Part shown: positions 1 through 11,369 of the stretch, one piece after another
Position numbering within the stretch: the first letter of the stretch is position 1
Layout: every line of letters starts with the position of its first letter
DNA from: Enoplosus armatus
Taxonomy: Eukaryota; Chordata; Actinopteri; Centrarchiformes; Enoplosidae
Assembly (NCBI RefSeq): GCF_043641665.1
Contig: NC_092195.1
Span: forward strand, 19,998,774-20,062,773
Direction of reading: 5' to 3'
Length of the DNA: 64,000 bases
Notes under the pieces: generated by a model
The model's database searches: none
What the model saw: the letters and a program-made list of their open reading frames with translations, nothing else
Told to the model about the DNA's origin: nothing
Translations under genes and position numbers: made by a program

Positions 1-39
1 TTCAGTTCCTCAAATGACCACTAGATGGGCCTTTCAATA

Positions 40-200
40 AAACTCAGAATCAGAATCAGAAACTGTTTATTGCCAAGTAACATACATTACAAGGAATTTG
101 CCGTGGTCTGATGGTGCTACATTTTTTTAACATATAATCTGACAAACAACAAGCATGTAAAAATATAAAGGTAAAAGAATAAAATAAGATTGTATTACTG
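40..200. repeat. Teleost interspersed repeat fragment
   Basis: The tandem AATCAG words, then TTTATTGCCAAGTA and ACAAGGAATTTG, match a repeat tail I know from many teleost genomes. It looks like a truncated retroelement 3' end. No coding potential is visible. Boundaries are approximate. Confidence 0.5.
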
Positions 201-2389
201 TATTGACGAAACTCTGAAATTCTCTTTTGAATTACACGATCATGAATATTCTGTGGTCTCTACAGATTATTTCAATTAATTAGTTTGATTTGCAATAAAG
301 CTTACCTGTAATTAATTGCCATAACGACAACAAGTTCAGATTCAATCAAGTTTAGATGCACATATTAACTCGGAGAAGTTCTGCAAAATTAGGGAGGATA
401 TTTCCTGCAGGGAAAAGACCATAAATCAGTTAGAGACAAGAATCTGCCTCATTTGAGATTTAGCAGAATTCATTCTAGTCAAAAGCCCCAGTACCTCCCC
501 ACAGGATTTAGATATTTTCTCAGCATCAGTATCTGCATCTGTAGATACATGCACTTGAGTCTTGAAATATTGTGTAAAATAGCTGCTCGGTTTACAATTT
601 TGCCGTAATTTACAGATGAAATTCAAAACATTCATCTGATGCAAAAACATCCATATTCATGCTTTCAGAAAGCGTGTTTCTCCATAAACTGCAGTTTATA
701 TCCCAGTTGGATATGCTATCTGCTGAAAAGATGACAAGCTTGCAGAGATGTCCTTAAATGTTAGAGAGCGTGTTTGTTTTATTGACCAGAGTCTGAGCCT
801 GTGACGCCGCGTCGCTTGTTCGTCCCACATTTCGCTCCATCGAGCCTCTGAGCAGGAAACCAAAATTCATCTTCTCTTCAGAAACCTGAGAGTGACATCA
901 GAAGGATATGTTTAAATGCTACATGAGCAAACTTCACACTTTGCCACTTTCACTAGGACTTTTTTGAAAGTTGAAAGGGTTTCACCAGCCAGAACTCATG
1001 CAATGCAGCACTAAATGTCTTCTTATTATTCTCTGGTGGGGGTGGAGGTGTTGAAGAGTTTCAGCCAGCGTTAGCGTGTGCAGTTTTCTCTGGATGGACT
1101 TCTTGCTCATTTGCTGCTTTGATTTGTGCCTGTAATTCTGATTCATTTCTTTCTGTTCAGTTCCTGTATGGTCTCATTTAAACGGGACGACTGGAGACTG
1201 TCTCTGTTGCGACCCCCAGTTTGTGATTTAGACTAATACGCTGTTACATACAAATTAGAGAAATGAAAGAGATTTATTCCAGAATGAAAGAATGAATCCT
1301 CTGCTGACAAAACATCCGTCTGGTATTTTATTATTTATAATATAATGTAATTTTAATGTCATGTTTTTTAAGAAAACTGATTCCAGTGCATGTTTAGTTG
1401 GAAATATTCAAATTGAGTCAAATCTTCCCTACAGTAGCATCAGTGTTGATTTCATCAAAGAAGACACAGCTGCACTGGCAGGAAACGTATCCAGATGTCA
1501 CACCTTTCTTCCACCAAACAGCATAGAGATCTTCACGGGTCCTCGTGGTTTGTAGTAACCAAGACCCAACCCGGAACCCAAGTGGGACCAGGTCCAAATT
1601 ATTATCAGTCTAATCAGGCCCTTGTAGGTTTCCAGTTCCACTGCTATAGGTCTTTGGTCTGTGTGTCAGGATGTCTACCACTCATGTGGATATGAGCTCT
1701 GATCACCTAATTATCCTCAAACAGGTTCCGAGAGTCCTCAGGACCCTTTGAATCAGGTCTTAATTTATGCATGCAATCTGGTGGTACGTTTTCCACAGAT
1801 CTGTTTTGTGTCAGGTCTAGTACAGACAAACTTTAGCGTCTTGATCTGACCCTGTCGGCAGGGTAATATCGCTTGTCAGTGCCTTCCGAAGCAAATGAAG
1901 GTTGCAAAATATCAGTATTAGCAGTTTCTCCTCTGACACTGCCAGGGTTATGGTTTGGTCAGGCTTTTAGCACAACTTCAACTGTCAACTCAAACCACAT
2001 CTGAATGAATGTTTGTCGCTGTATAAAACCGTCACAGTAGTTCAGCTATCTGTCTGTCCTAACAGACAACAGTCACTAGATCTGCTGGATCTGCCCGGTC
2101 CTTTGTCAGTTAAATGTAAACATCTGTCGTATTTAGGCTTTTCAACAAAGCACTAATGCTGTCATCTTTCTTGGGAGTCTCCAAAGGGGTTTGTAGTCTG
2201 AAGCAGCTCTTGATGGGCTGTTGACGTGAAAAAACTTGGGATCCCCTGCTGTGTTGCTGCAGATGCCTTTCATGTGGATGTTTGGTGCCCTGCAGTTTTG
2301 GCAACAGCTTGCAAAAAATAAAAACTAGCAAAACCTGATCCTGTGTCAGTGCTGGTGGGGATTTTCTCTTCAGGAACACGCTGCTTGTT
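201..2389. other. Unassigned 5' flanking sequence
   Basis: I see no recognisable exon, RNA gene or complete repeat here. Open frames are short, AT-rich and without family resemblance. The expected neighbour in vertebrates, cacng7, would be sought to the left, but none of its conserved transmembrane exons is visible. Confidence 0.5.
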
Positions 2390-2500
2390 GAAATGTGGGA
2401 TGGGAGTTCGAGCAGGAAAGCAGCCGCTCTGCTGAAATGCCCTTGAGCAAGGCGTTAAATCCCCACTTGTTCCGGATCTTTCAGCTTTGAGAAATCAACA
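2390..2500 (+). repeat. Possible SINE tail remnant
   Basis: The phrase CCCTTGAGCAAGGCGTTAAATCC resembles the 'cttgagcaaggca' body of tRNA-derived teleost SINEs. Only a fragment is left and no A or B box is found next to it. Confidence 0.35.
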
Positions 2501-2683
2501 TTGTGCATTTCATTTCAAGTATGAAACAGCACTAAATGCTTGTGATTAAGCCATCGCACCAACAGGAAGAAAGTTGGATGGATGAAACATGCCGAGACGC
2601 CGTGCTAATGACTCACAAGTCTGTCATCTCTCCTGTGAATGTTCATTCCTCGTGTACTATAAGCAACCATGTCCAACACATAA

Positions 2684-2690
2684 GTGTGTG

Positions 2691-2733
<43 letters not shown>

Positions 2734-2880
2734 GTCATGTATGACATCCTCTGCACACCAAAGGAATTCACACACTTTTTTTTTTTTTTTAAATCTCAGC
2801 AAAATCCTCTCAGCTGTTACATCCATCCCTCTACTCCGCCAACACACACACACACACACACACAAACATATACACACATA
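2684..2880. repeat. Convergent (TG)n / (CA)n microsatellite pair
   Basis: A (TG) tract at 2684-2732, with one TGCG interruption, is followed about 110 bp later by a (CA) tract at 2842-2864 that extends imperfectly to 2880. A T run lies between them at about 2776-2791. The two tracts are reverse complements and could form a hairpin. Confidence 0.9.
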
Positions 2881-2911
2881 CACGCTCGCTAGCTCCACCA
2901 TAGACTTCACT

Positions 2912-2925
2912 GTTGCCATGGCGAT
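2912..2925. promoter_or_regulatory. RFX X-box-like motif
   Basis: GTTGCCATGGCGAT fits the left half-site of the RFX X-box consensus (GTTGCCATGGCAAC) exactly and the right half loosely. It lies about 0.75 kb upstream of the possible first exon of cacng8. This is a motif match only. Confidence 0.35.
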
Positions 2926-2973
2926 GGAATAGAGCACGCTCTCTCGCATCGCCTGTTCTTTTCTATTGCTTTA

Positions 2974-3348
2974 TCTCTCTCTCTCTCTCTCTCTCTGTAG
3001 AGGCAAACCAGCCTCTCTTGTTTGACAGGGGGCTCGTTTTTTGCCGTTGGCATCAGATTTTGGATGTTTGTTTGTTTGTTTGTTTGTTTTTTTTTCAGCA
3101 ACATATCATCATTCTCATATAGAAAAGATGTTTGTATGGGAGATGCTTCTGTACAGGAGCATCCCCTGGTTTCAACACTCATGTCAAGTTCGTTAATTGA
3201 ATCCCCCCATCTTCCTGTCATTCCTATCGCTTCCTCTCATTCTTTCACCCTCATCTTCCCCTTGTCTTTTGCTTCTCTCGCTCTCTTTCTGTCTTTCCTC
3301 TCACTCTCTCCCTCATCTGCTCTTTACCACCCCCCCCCCCCCCCCCCC
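2974..3348. repeat. Pyrimidine-rich stretch with (CT)n and poly-C
   Basis: A (CT) run at 2974-2997, a (GTTT) run near 3068-3090 and about 19 consecutive C at 3330-3348 lie in a strongly C/T-biased stretch. The following 100-200 bases (3450-3580) switch to almost pure purine. A pyrimidine-to-purine switch just ahead of a CpG-bearing patch is compatible with a promoter region, but no TATA box or initiator is evident. Confidence 0.7.
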
Positions 3349-3678
3349 GCCTCTTTCTTCCTTCTCTCAGTAGCTAAGATGACTGCCTTGACAATTCAAT
3401 GAGAGGAGAGGACGCCAAGTGAAGCATCCCCCGCTCGCTGAAAAGGAGAGAAGGAGTGCTCAAGGTAAAGAGAGGAGAGGGAGAAGAAGAAGAGGAGGAG
3501 GAAGAAGAAGAGGAAGAAAGAAGGGATAAGAAGAGAGGGAGAGGCAGAGGAGCGAGGAAAGGGGAAGGGGAGAGAAAGTGAAGGATAAACGGTGGATGGA
3601 GGCGGCTCGGACCGGGGCTACGGAGCGCTCTTCACCGACGAAGAAGAAGAACAGCAGCAGCAGCGGGGGGGTGAGGAG

Positions 3679-3709
3679 ATGGAGGCGAAAGGCAGAAACA
3701 TGCCCCCAG
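3679..3709 (+). other. cacng8: Possible upstream first coding exon of cacng8
   Basis: An ATG in good context (G at -3, G at +4) opens ten codons (MEAKGRNMPP) and one extra base, ending at a GT donor at 3710. Spliced to the AG at 7816-7817, it reads without a stop through DISFLPRPA into the canonical MVWCERG start, adding 19 residues. An in-frame TAA at 3586 marks the 5' limit of the frame. Human gamma-8 has a longer N-terminus than gamma-2, -3 and -4, and it also begins with Met-Glu, so an extension is not absurd. The segment sits in a CpG-containing patch between purine-rich and CA-repeat DNA. It could equally be untranslated or not an exon at all. Confidence 0.3.
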
Positions 3710-3712
<3 letters not shown>

Positions 3713-3747
<35 letters not shown>

Positions 3748-3866
3748 GCAGTCGTGCATGTGGTCTTGCATACACAAACAACCAGGTGCACATGTGTATT
3801 CTTGTATACATGTCATATACATGTGTACTGCATAGATATTCATTCAAACAAGTATCGTGCAGTAAG

Positions 3867-3898
<32 letters not shown>
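3713..3898. repeat. Two (CA)n microsatellites
   Basis: (CA) tracts run from 3713 to 3745 and from 3868 to 3898. The first begins three bases after the putative donor GT at 3710. Confidence 0.9.
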
Positions 3899-3900
<2 letters not shown>

Positions 3901-4804
3901 GAGTGCAGATGTGCACAGAGGTCTGGTTTCAGAAGGCAAGTGGTTTTGATTCATCCAAGCTAAACGTTTGCTTTAGAGCGGCGCTGACTGAAGGGAGCGC
4001 TGACACACAAGCAGTGAAGAAAAATCATTCTGTAAAAAAAGAAACGTGATTTGTGGTTTAATTGAACAGCTATTGCAGTACTGTAATGATCTGTGTGAAA
4101 CTTGAAATATCCAGTTTTCATTGTGTTGTCTTTACATGCATTGTGGCCTTGAACAACAGATTTTATTATTTTTTTTTTTTAAATGCAAAAAGCCGCCCTG
4201 GTTGGTTGGATCTCATTCATTTGTTGACGAAACAAACCAATCAGGTTACTGAGTTTTGTTTTTAAATGTAAGAGTAGAACATATTTTATTTAAATCTAAT
4301 CGCTGTTGCCTGAGCTAGCTTTGCCACCGCAACCTACATATTCAATATTTACATACTTTTTCTACAAGTTAAAACCATATTTAAAATATTTCAGTATTTT
4401 ATTCAGTGGAAACCATTCACCACATCCAACTATGGCCATCCTCAAAGGCTTGACAAGTATCAGACGTGTCAGTGTGTAAGCATCCACGTTAAGGCTTGTT
4501 TCACCACGAAAGACCAACCGAAATTAAAGATTTGTGGAAAGCAAATCTGCGCGCGATGATTGAGAAAAGCTCGTCGTCTGTTTAGACGGCTGCGCTTGAT
4601 TAGAAGATTTTAAATGTGCAGCAGAAATGTGACCTGGACCAATCCAGTGTGAAGGATGTTGCTGCCACGTTGGCAGGTTTGTGTACTGCTCACGTGACAT
4701 GAAACAGCTTGGCAAAGAAGTTTTATTTTGTAGAATGTGACACATTTTCATTTGGTGTCGGAGGATAGAGGGTGTCGTATGCTGTTCAGACTCAAAAGCA
4801 TATT

Positions 4805-4856
4805 CGTGATTTGTGATATTGGGCTATGTAAATAAAACTGACTTGACTTGGTTTGA
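4805..4856 (-). repeat. Teleost repeat fragment, reverse orientation
   Basis: GTGATTTGTGATATTGGGCT followed by AAATAAAACTGACTTGACTT is the reverse complement of a common teleost repeat (AAGTCA...TTTATATAGCCCAATATCAC). A second piece of the same family lies in direct orientation at about 7150-7205. Confidence 0.55.
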
Positions 4857-5166
4857 CGAATCACTCAAGCAAATTCAAAATCTAACTTTGTCGTCTTGAC
4901 AAAATTGACATTTTCAATCTACAATTAACAGATGTTATGTGATGTTTTGTTATTCCACATGGCCACTGAACCATTTTAAATAGGTCCAACACTGGATATT
5001 GGCATCACTCAAGTGAGAAATAGACTGACCTGACCTAAACTTACAACAAAAGTTGAAGTGAAGGAAAATTAGCGACAGTTTAAAGAATTAATTATAATAC
5101 AAATGAATACATCTGCAGCAAAAATGTCTCTTGACATGCAGCTATTCACCAACTGTCCGATCGGTG

Positions 5167-5716
5167 CAGTGGTGAAAAGTACATTTACTTTCAAGTACTG
5201 TACTTAAGTAAAGTTTTGAGGTACTTGTACTTTACTTGAGTCTTTTCATTCTCTGCTCCTTTATACGTGTACTCACTAGATTTCAGAGGATAAAATTGTA
5301 CTTTTGACTTACCTTTACATTTGTACGACAGCTTTAGTCACTATTTGCAGATTCTAAGTATGAATACAAAATATATTTAACAAATAAATTCTGATGTATT
5401 ATTATTGATTAAGCTACCCGTCAGTATATTAAGTAGTTAAAATTATCCTCACCTTCACCAGCTGCCACAGGAAAGTGTGCTTACACATCAATAATTAATA
5501 TTCAGTAATAAAATATATATTTTATCTGAAACCATTCTGTGTGGTGAGTACTTTAACTTTTTGTACTTTTTGTATGCGAATGGTTTTGTACTTTCACTTA
5601 AGTAGAATTTTGAATGCATGGCTTTTACTTGTAACAGTAGTGGTGTAGAGTATTTCTACACTGCGGTATTGCTTCTTTTACTCAAGCAAAAGATATTAGT
5701 ACTTCATCCACCGCTG
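5167..5716. mobile_element. Non-autonomous hAT-like DNA transposon
   Basis: The ends are imperfect inverted repeats: CAGTGGTGAAAAGTAC at 5167 and the complement of GTACTTCATCCACCGCTG at the right end. Degraded 8-bp flanks match at six of eight positions (GATCGGTG at 5159-5166, GTTTGGTG at 5717-5724), the duplication length expected for hAT elements. Inside are the TACTTAAGTA and TACTTTTACTT words of a repeat abundant in teleosts. No transposase is present, so it would depend on an autonomous copy. Confidence 0.7.
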
Positions 5717-5855
5717 GTTTGGTGTGACTTTACCGGCCAATGCGGTGATATCTCTCTGCAGCCTGCAGTTTTTGGGACTTACCTTATGCATATTCCAGCA
5801 GGCAGGTCAGTGTCAGGGTCACAGTACCAGTGGTCTCTGTTATTTTGGGATTTGC

Positions 5856-5869
5856 GTTGCCATGGAAAC
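5856..5869. promoter_or_regulatory. RFX X-box motif
   Basis: GTTGCCATGGAAAC closely matches the RFX binding consensus (GTTGCC, two-base spacer, then GGAAAC or GGCAAC). It lies about 2 kb upstream of the first certain cacng8 exon. RFX factors act in neural and ciliary gene control; use at this site is inference. Confidence 0.4.
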
Positions 5870-6130
5870 ACCCCTCAGGCCAGCTGAATTAGCCAGATAG
5901 TTGAAAAGCCCACACTGGGGTTGATCTTCTCCGTGCGATCGATTGTTTACATTGACCTCCCGCTTGTGATCGCATGAACAGAGATCGACGTCGAGGGTTT
6001 CCAGAACGCTAAACCAGTTTTCCGGCCAGCATTTGTCCACCATTTACCTTTCAACACATTCACATTCAAATGGTAATTTTTGATTAACTCTCATTGAGGA
6101 ACTAAATGGTTAAATGGAGTCTATGCAGAT

Positions 6131-6150
6131 CCCCCCCCCCCCCCCCCCCC
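6131..6150. repeat. Poly-C tract
   Basis: Twenty consecutive C. The complementary strand is a G20 run. Confidence 0.95.
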
Positions 6151-7149
6151 TCTGCGCTGCTTGGATGTTTCATTTATGTTTCCTGAAGCACAAGATGTGT
6201 TGCATCTCAATTTCCCTCATGCCGTCCCTCTCACTGTTCACCTCTCAGCTTCAATTTATGTCTCTCCTCTGTCCTGTCCTCTCCACTCGTCTCTTCTCGT
6301 CTCATCATCTACTCCTCTCTTGTCTTTTTTACCCTCCTATTTTTATTCATGTGTACGTAAACCTCTGTACGCTGCTTCCCTTTCTGCTTAAGCTTAACAG
6401 GTTTTTCCCCCCGGAAGTCATATTGATCTTATCAGCAGCCACATTCCAAAGAATGTTCTTCCAAACCTGCAAACTCTTGATATTATCAGGTCATAAAGGG
6501 ACTCTTTTGGAAACCAGGTCTTGACAGAAAGGTCAGAATTCAAATGTGCCTACCTGCTGAGAGAATCCACTGATCTATAATGCATTTTCCAACTTTATTT
6601 AAATTTTCTTGGGGATTTTTCCCTCTGAGTCCATCCTCTTGCACTGTTTATTTTTGTAACGATATTTGATGTTTTATATTTGTGTTGATGTAGCGGGGTC
6701 GGCATTTTGTTCTTCTGCTTGCCGCCTGCTGCCAACATTTCTTTAGTGCTTCGGGCTGTGTACGCTGTTTTTTGATTAAAAAACGCTCCTGTGTGCTCAC
6801 CCAGAATGCAATGGAAAGACTCAACCCCATCAGCAGCTTCCACCAGTCACCCACCGTAGCCCATGGGGGACAGCAGTTCTATTAATGCATAAATATTTGA
6901 CAGTTCAATGCATGAACTGTGGACAAGGTGGAAGGCAAAAATGTTTACATTTTCAGCGTCTTTTTAATTTCATGTGTGTTCAACCATTGAGGGCAACAAG
7001 AGTCTATTTAGTTTCACATCAGCTTGAATTTTGAAATGAATGGATTCTTTGGCTAAAATCTTAAAATCAACCATTAACCTGTGGGAAAAACACCTTGACT
7101 GCGATCAGTAATGCTGAGTACCTTTGTACAGGTCAAAGAATTATCATTA

Positions 7150-7205
7150 CATTGACTCATTACAGTCAAGTCAGTTTTATTTATATATATATATCACAAT
7201 ATCAC
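7150..7205 (+). repeat. Teleost repeat fragment, direct orientation
   Basis: ACAGTCAAGTCAGTTTTATT then TATATATATATATCACAATATCAC is the direct-orientation counterpart of the fragment at 4805-4856. Confidence 0.5.
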
Positions 7206-7843
7206 GTGAGTGCATTGAGCAAAGAAGTATATGTATAATTGTGTCAAGCTTTTCGTTTTTTGTCAATCCCTCTGACATCATACAAATACAGTACTGCTGC
7301 TGGAATCTGTACTAAGAGTATTAATCAACAATAAACTTCCATAAATCCACGTGGAAATCATACAAAAAAGGGCGTTGTTTATAACTTTAGCTCTGTCCTG
7401 TTTATCATCATGTTGGAACATCATGTGGGAACCCTGGTGGCAAAAAACCTCCCCCCAAATATCAATAGAAAAAAGAAAAACAAAAGGAGTGAAGGAAATC
7501 CTGGTTGTACACATTTTATTTGGGGGGGGGCGTGACTAATGCTTGTTCAAGAGCAACAACATTCAAGCCCCTCCACATCTCAATCTCCCTGGCTTGTTGA
7601 AGGGATTAATAAAACCAAACAAAAGTGTACTAATTTAGAGAGTGTAGCTGGTTGTGGTAATGATGAAGACTATGCTTTTAGTAAAGCTGCAGAAAACAAT
7701 ACTGTCATTAAAGGATGACACTACTTCTAGTCACCAGTTACTTGGCACAGTTTGAAGTTGTATCGTGTGCACTGGTGTGTACTTAAGACCTGATGTTGGT
7801 GTCTGTGTTCTCCTCAGACATTAGTTTCCTTCCCCGCCCAGCG

Positions 7844-8069
7844 ATGGTGTGGTGTGAGCGGGGCATCCAGGTACTGCTGACCACCATGGGAGCGTTTGCG
7901 GCCTTCGCCTTGATGACGGTGGCTATCGGTACAGACTACTGGCTGTACGCCCGCGCCTTCATCTGCAACAGCACGGCCAACTCGTCCCAGGAGGACTCCA
8001 ACAACAAGGACAAGAAGGACCCCGGGGCGCTCACCCACTCCGGCCTCTGGAGGATCTGCTGCCTGGAAG
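7844..8069 (+). CDS. cacng8: cacng8 exon 1
   Basis: Encodes residues 1-75 and one base of Gly76: TM1 and most of the first extracellular loop. The donor after GGAAG is GTTCGG, a weak match to consensus. Upstream, a pyrimidine-rich TCCTCAG at 7811-7817 is a usable acceptor, so this exon may begin at 7818 and have a further exon before it. Confidence 0.93.
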
Positions 8070-11000
8070 GTTCGGCTGGTTGTAATGCACGTTCATGCAT
8101 TGATGTGTGTGTCTGAGGCCGTGGAAACCTTTGGATGCATCAGGGGTTGAATGTGTGTGTGTTTTCTCATGTGTTGGTCACTGGAGGGTCTTGTTGAGGT
8201 CAGTGTGCTCATCATTGTAATCAGAACGGACATAAATAGGTGTTCACACACACACACACACACACACTACCAGTATGGTATATTGCTCTAATTTAGTTTA
8301 TTAGTCTGTTTTGTTCATTTTCCCTTTAACCTTCTGGAGTCATCATGAGGTCAGTTGTGAGAATCACGTCTCATGAGATGGAAGCAGTTTTCTTTAGTTA
8401 ACTTCTGCACCGCGACGGTACATCAATATTTTTGTGACTTTGCAGAGACATTAATTTAAAAAAAACATTGCCTCATTATGTTTATAGAAAACATAATCAG
8501 GGCTGCGTTATGTTTCCATCAAAACATATCTGCTGGTAGACAGGGTGGCGTATCAGAGTTATACCTGAACTATAGCAGTAAACAAACAAATCAATAAAAT
8601 GAATGTTAATGAAATTCCTTGCCGTATAAATGGTTTGGTCGCCGGTAAGACCTCATGTAGCCAGAAGCCACAGTGTCAACATAGCACCCTGCTGCTGCCC
8701 ATTAAAAATACTGAAATATGAACGTCCTTAGCTACAAGCGGATCTAAACATCGTGCACAGTCCATCTGTTGTGGCAGAACCTATGATGAATCCTGACATG
8801 CTGTTGTTGCTACAGCTTGGCTTTGTTGCACAGTTCAGATGAGAGGATTTCCAGATGTGGAGACGTGAGCTTTCTGCCTGCATTTGTTCTTTTACTTTCA
8901 TGCGCAGACAGACACAAACACTTACATATATACACTCATACTATGCATTCCACATGAAGCTCATCGCAACGCCCCAGAGCTCAGATGTGAGTGGTGACTC
9001 ATTCAGTGAGTGATTAAGTAGTTTTCCTGCGTTGCTGCAGTTGACACACACACACACATATACAGAATAGACGCTCTCACACATATACATAAGATGAGGT
9101 TTCCACAGCTATCTGTTATAGAGGTTCCTCTGTTTTAGTTAAAGGTGTGACATGTCGCATTTTGACGCCAGTAAAGTACCACATTAGAGAACCGCATCAA
9201 GGACACCATCACTGCATTTTATACTGTGTGCAATCAAATCTGACGGGGAAGGACATTTGTTGGCTTACCTTCAGAAGTTTCATCCAGAATGAGTTCATCA
9301 AGCTTAACAGTTATTTTCACATTTCATTTCATATTTCATGTGGAAAGACCTCTTGTTGTTTCACCTGCAGTTTGTGGCGTGACGTGCATATTGACTTTTA
9401 GAAATCATCCAAAATGTTAGACAAACATTCTGCCCTTTCATCCCAATCGGCTGTCTGCTGGTCCCATTTGTGGATTTCTGCTCCCTCTTTGAACCAGTCC
9501 CTGGTGCCATTAGATTAATAATTATGTCCCATTGCGTCTATGATGTATGTGATAGTCTGTCTTGAAAAGATCTGATTCTTCTTCAGGTTTTTCTTGGCTG
9601 ACTTTTATTTGTTTGTACAAAGTGTGTGTGTGTGTGTTCCTCGTCACATTCTTTTTAATATTTTGTCTTCCTGTCTCTGTTCATCTTGATGTTTATTTTG
9701 TCCATGAGATGCACAAATAGCTTTCAAGGTAAACAAATATTCCCTCTCAGATTGAGAAACGTAAGCACACAGATGCAGTTTCTGTTTCTGATTTACAAGA
9801 CAAAACAGAAGCAGGCTGCTGTCCTTTCAGAGTTAAACCTTTCAGATTGTCTGGTCATGGCACATGGTGGAAGGAGTGAAAAGCCAACCTACTGCACGGT
9901 ATCATACAGAGACGAGGAGGCATCGATTTCAGCTTCAAATCTTCTCATCAAATCACTGCAATCGTTCCAATCAAGATTCTTGATTGGAATAAGGATCATT
10001 TTGTAGCAAGGCTGGTGCCGGGGCTCTAAGGATGGTAATGGTGGTCCGCCAGACTGAAATATCTCAACACGGATGAACTTTTAAACACACATCAGTGGTC
10101 CCCAGACGATCAACCCTAGCAGCTTCGGATTTCCCCTCTAGCGCCACCATGAGGTTGACATTTGGGGTTTTGACTATTGGATGGATTGCCATGAAATTCG
10201 GTGCAGATACGTGCCCCCCCTCAGGATGAAGTGAAATAACTTTAACACCTTAACTTTTCATCCAGCGCCATCATCAGGTTTAAATTTCAATGTGTCCAAT
10301 GCTTTGACCAAATACCTGAAAAACTACAATCCCATCAGCCTCAGCTGCACTAAGTCACAAATGTTAGCATACTATTATGCTAAACTAAGATGGTGAAAAC
10401 ATTATACCTGCTAAACATCGGCATGTTAAAATTGTCATTGTGAGCATGTTAGCATGCTGATGTTAGCATTTAGCTCAAAGCACCGTACAGCCTCACTGAG
10501 CTCTCTTAGTCAGCATCAGCTGTGTGTCTGATTGGCTGATGGTAATTATGCAGAGGCATCATAACGAGTACAATCATTGTTTTTCTCCTGACAGTTGACA
10601 CTTGTTTCTCTGGTCATCGTCCATTGTTTCTCATCATCAGTTCATCTGTCCGTCTTGTCTGTACATCTGTTAGCTTGTTTACCTCTCCGTCTTCATCGCC
10701 TTCATTTCTTCCTCTCTTTGTTTCTATTCCCTCGCCGTTAAACTCTATTCCTCCATATGTTTCTCCCTCCCCTCTCACTCCTTTTCTCCTCCCCTCTCCC
10801 ACCATCACCGCCATTTTTCTCTCCATAATTGTTGGTCATTCCCATGTCTGCCTTCACATACTTTCTCTCTTCCTAATTTGCCCTCTTTTTTTTTTTTATT
10901 TCTGCAATTCTGTCTTTTACCCATCTCCCTCTCTTCCTTGTGATCTCTTCCACTTTCTCACCTTCTCCTCCTCTCCCTCTGTCTTTTTCAGGCTTGAAGC

Positions 11001-11128
11001 GAGGTGTGTGTTCCCAGATCAATCATTTCCCAGACGACGCAGACTACGACCAAGATGCTGCAGAGTATCTGCTGCGTGAGTGACACACACACATTTACAA
11101 GTGAACCACAAATGCACACAGACATTGG

Positions 11129-11168
<40 letters not shown>

Positions 11169-11331
11169 TACACATGAGATGTGTGCATACACACATCTCA
11201 ACAGAACAGAACACACATACACACACACACACACACTACAGTCTCCATCACACACGGATACAAAAAGGACAGAAGGGGGTGGTGGGCGGACATCAATGCA
11301 CGGATGTCAGATTCAAGCAAAGCGTTCCTGG

Positions 11332-11369
<38 letters not shown>

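Larger units (their letters stand above)
3710..7817 (+). other. Putative 5' intron / upstream region of cacng8
   Basis: If the exon at 3679 is real, this is intron 1; otherwise it is 5' flank. It contains two CA microsatellites, two fragments of one interspersed repeat in opposite orientations (4805 and 7150), a hAT-like element and a C20 run. I see no further coding exon. Confidence 0.45.

Noticed and set aside
2536..3963. Several overlapping frames of 80-130 codons with Cys-Val, Thr-His or Ser-Leu runs
   Set aside because: They are produced by CA/TG and CT repeats and show no coding signature.
8041..8116. Continuation of cacng8 exon 1 past 8069 in the same frame
   Set aside because: The frame ends soon after in unrelated residues; splicing at 8069 restores the conserved CCLEG-LKRG junction with exon 2.
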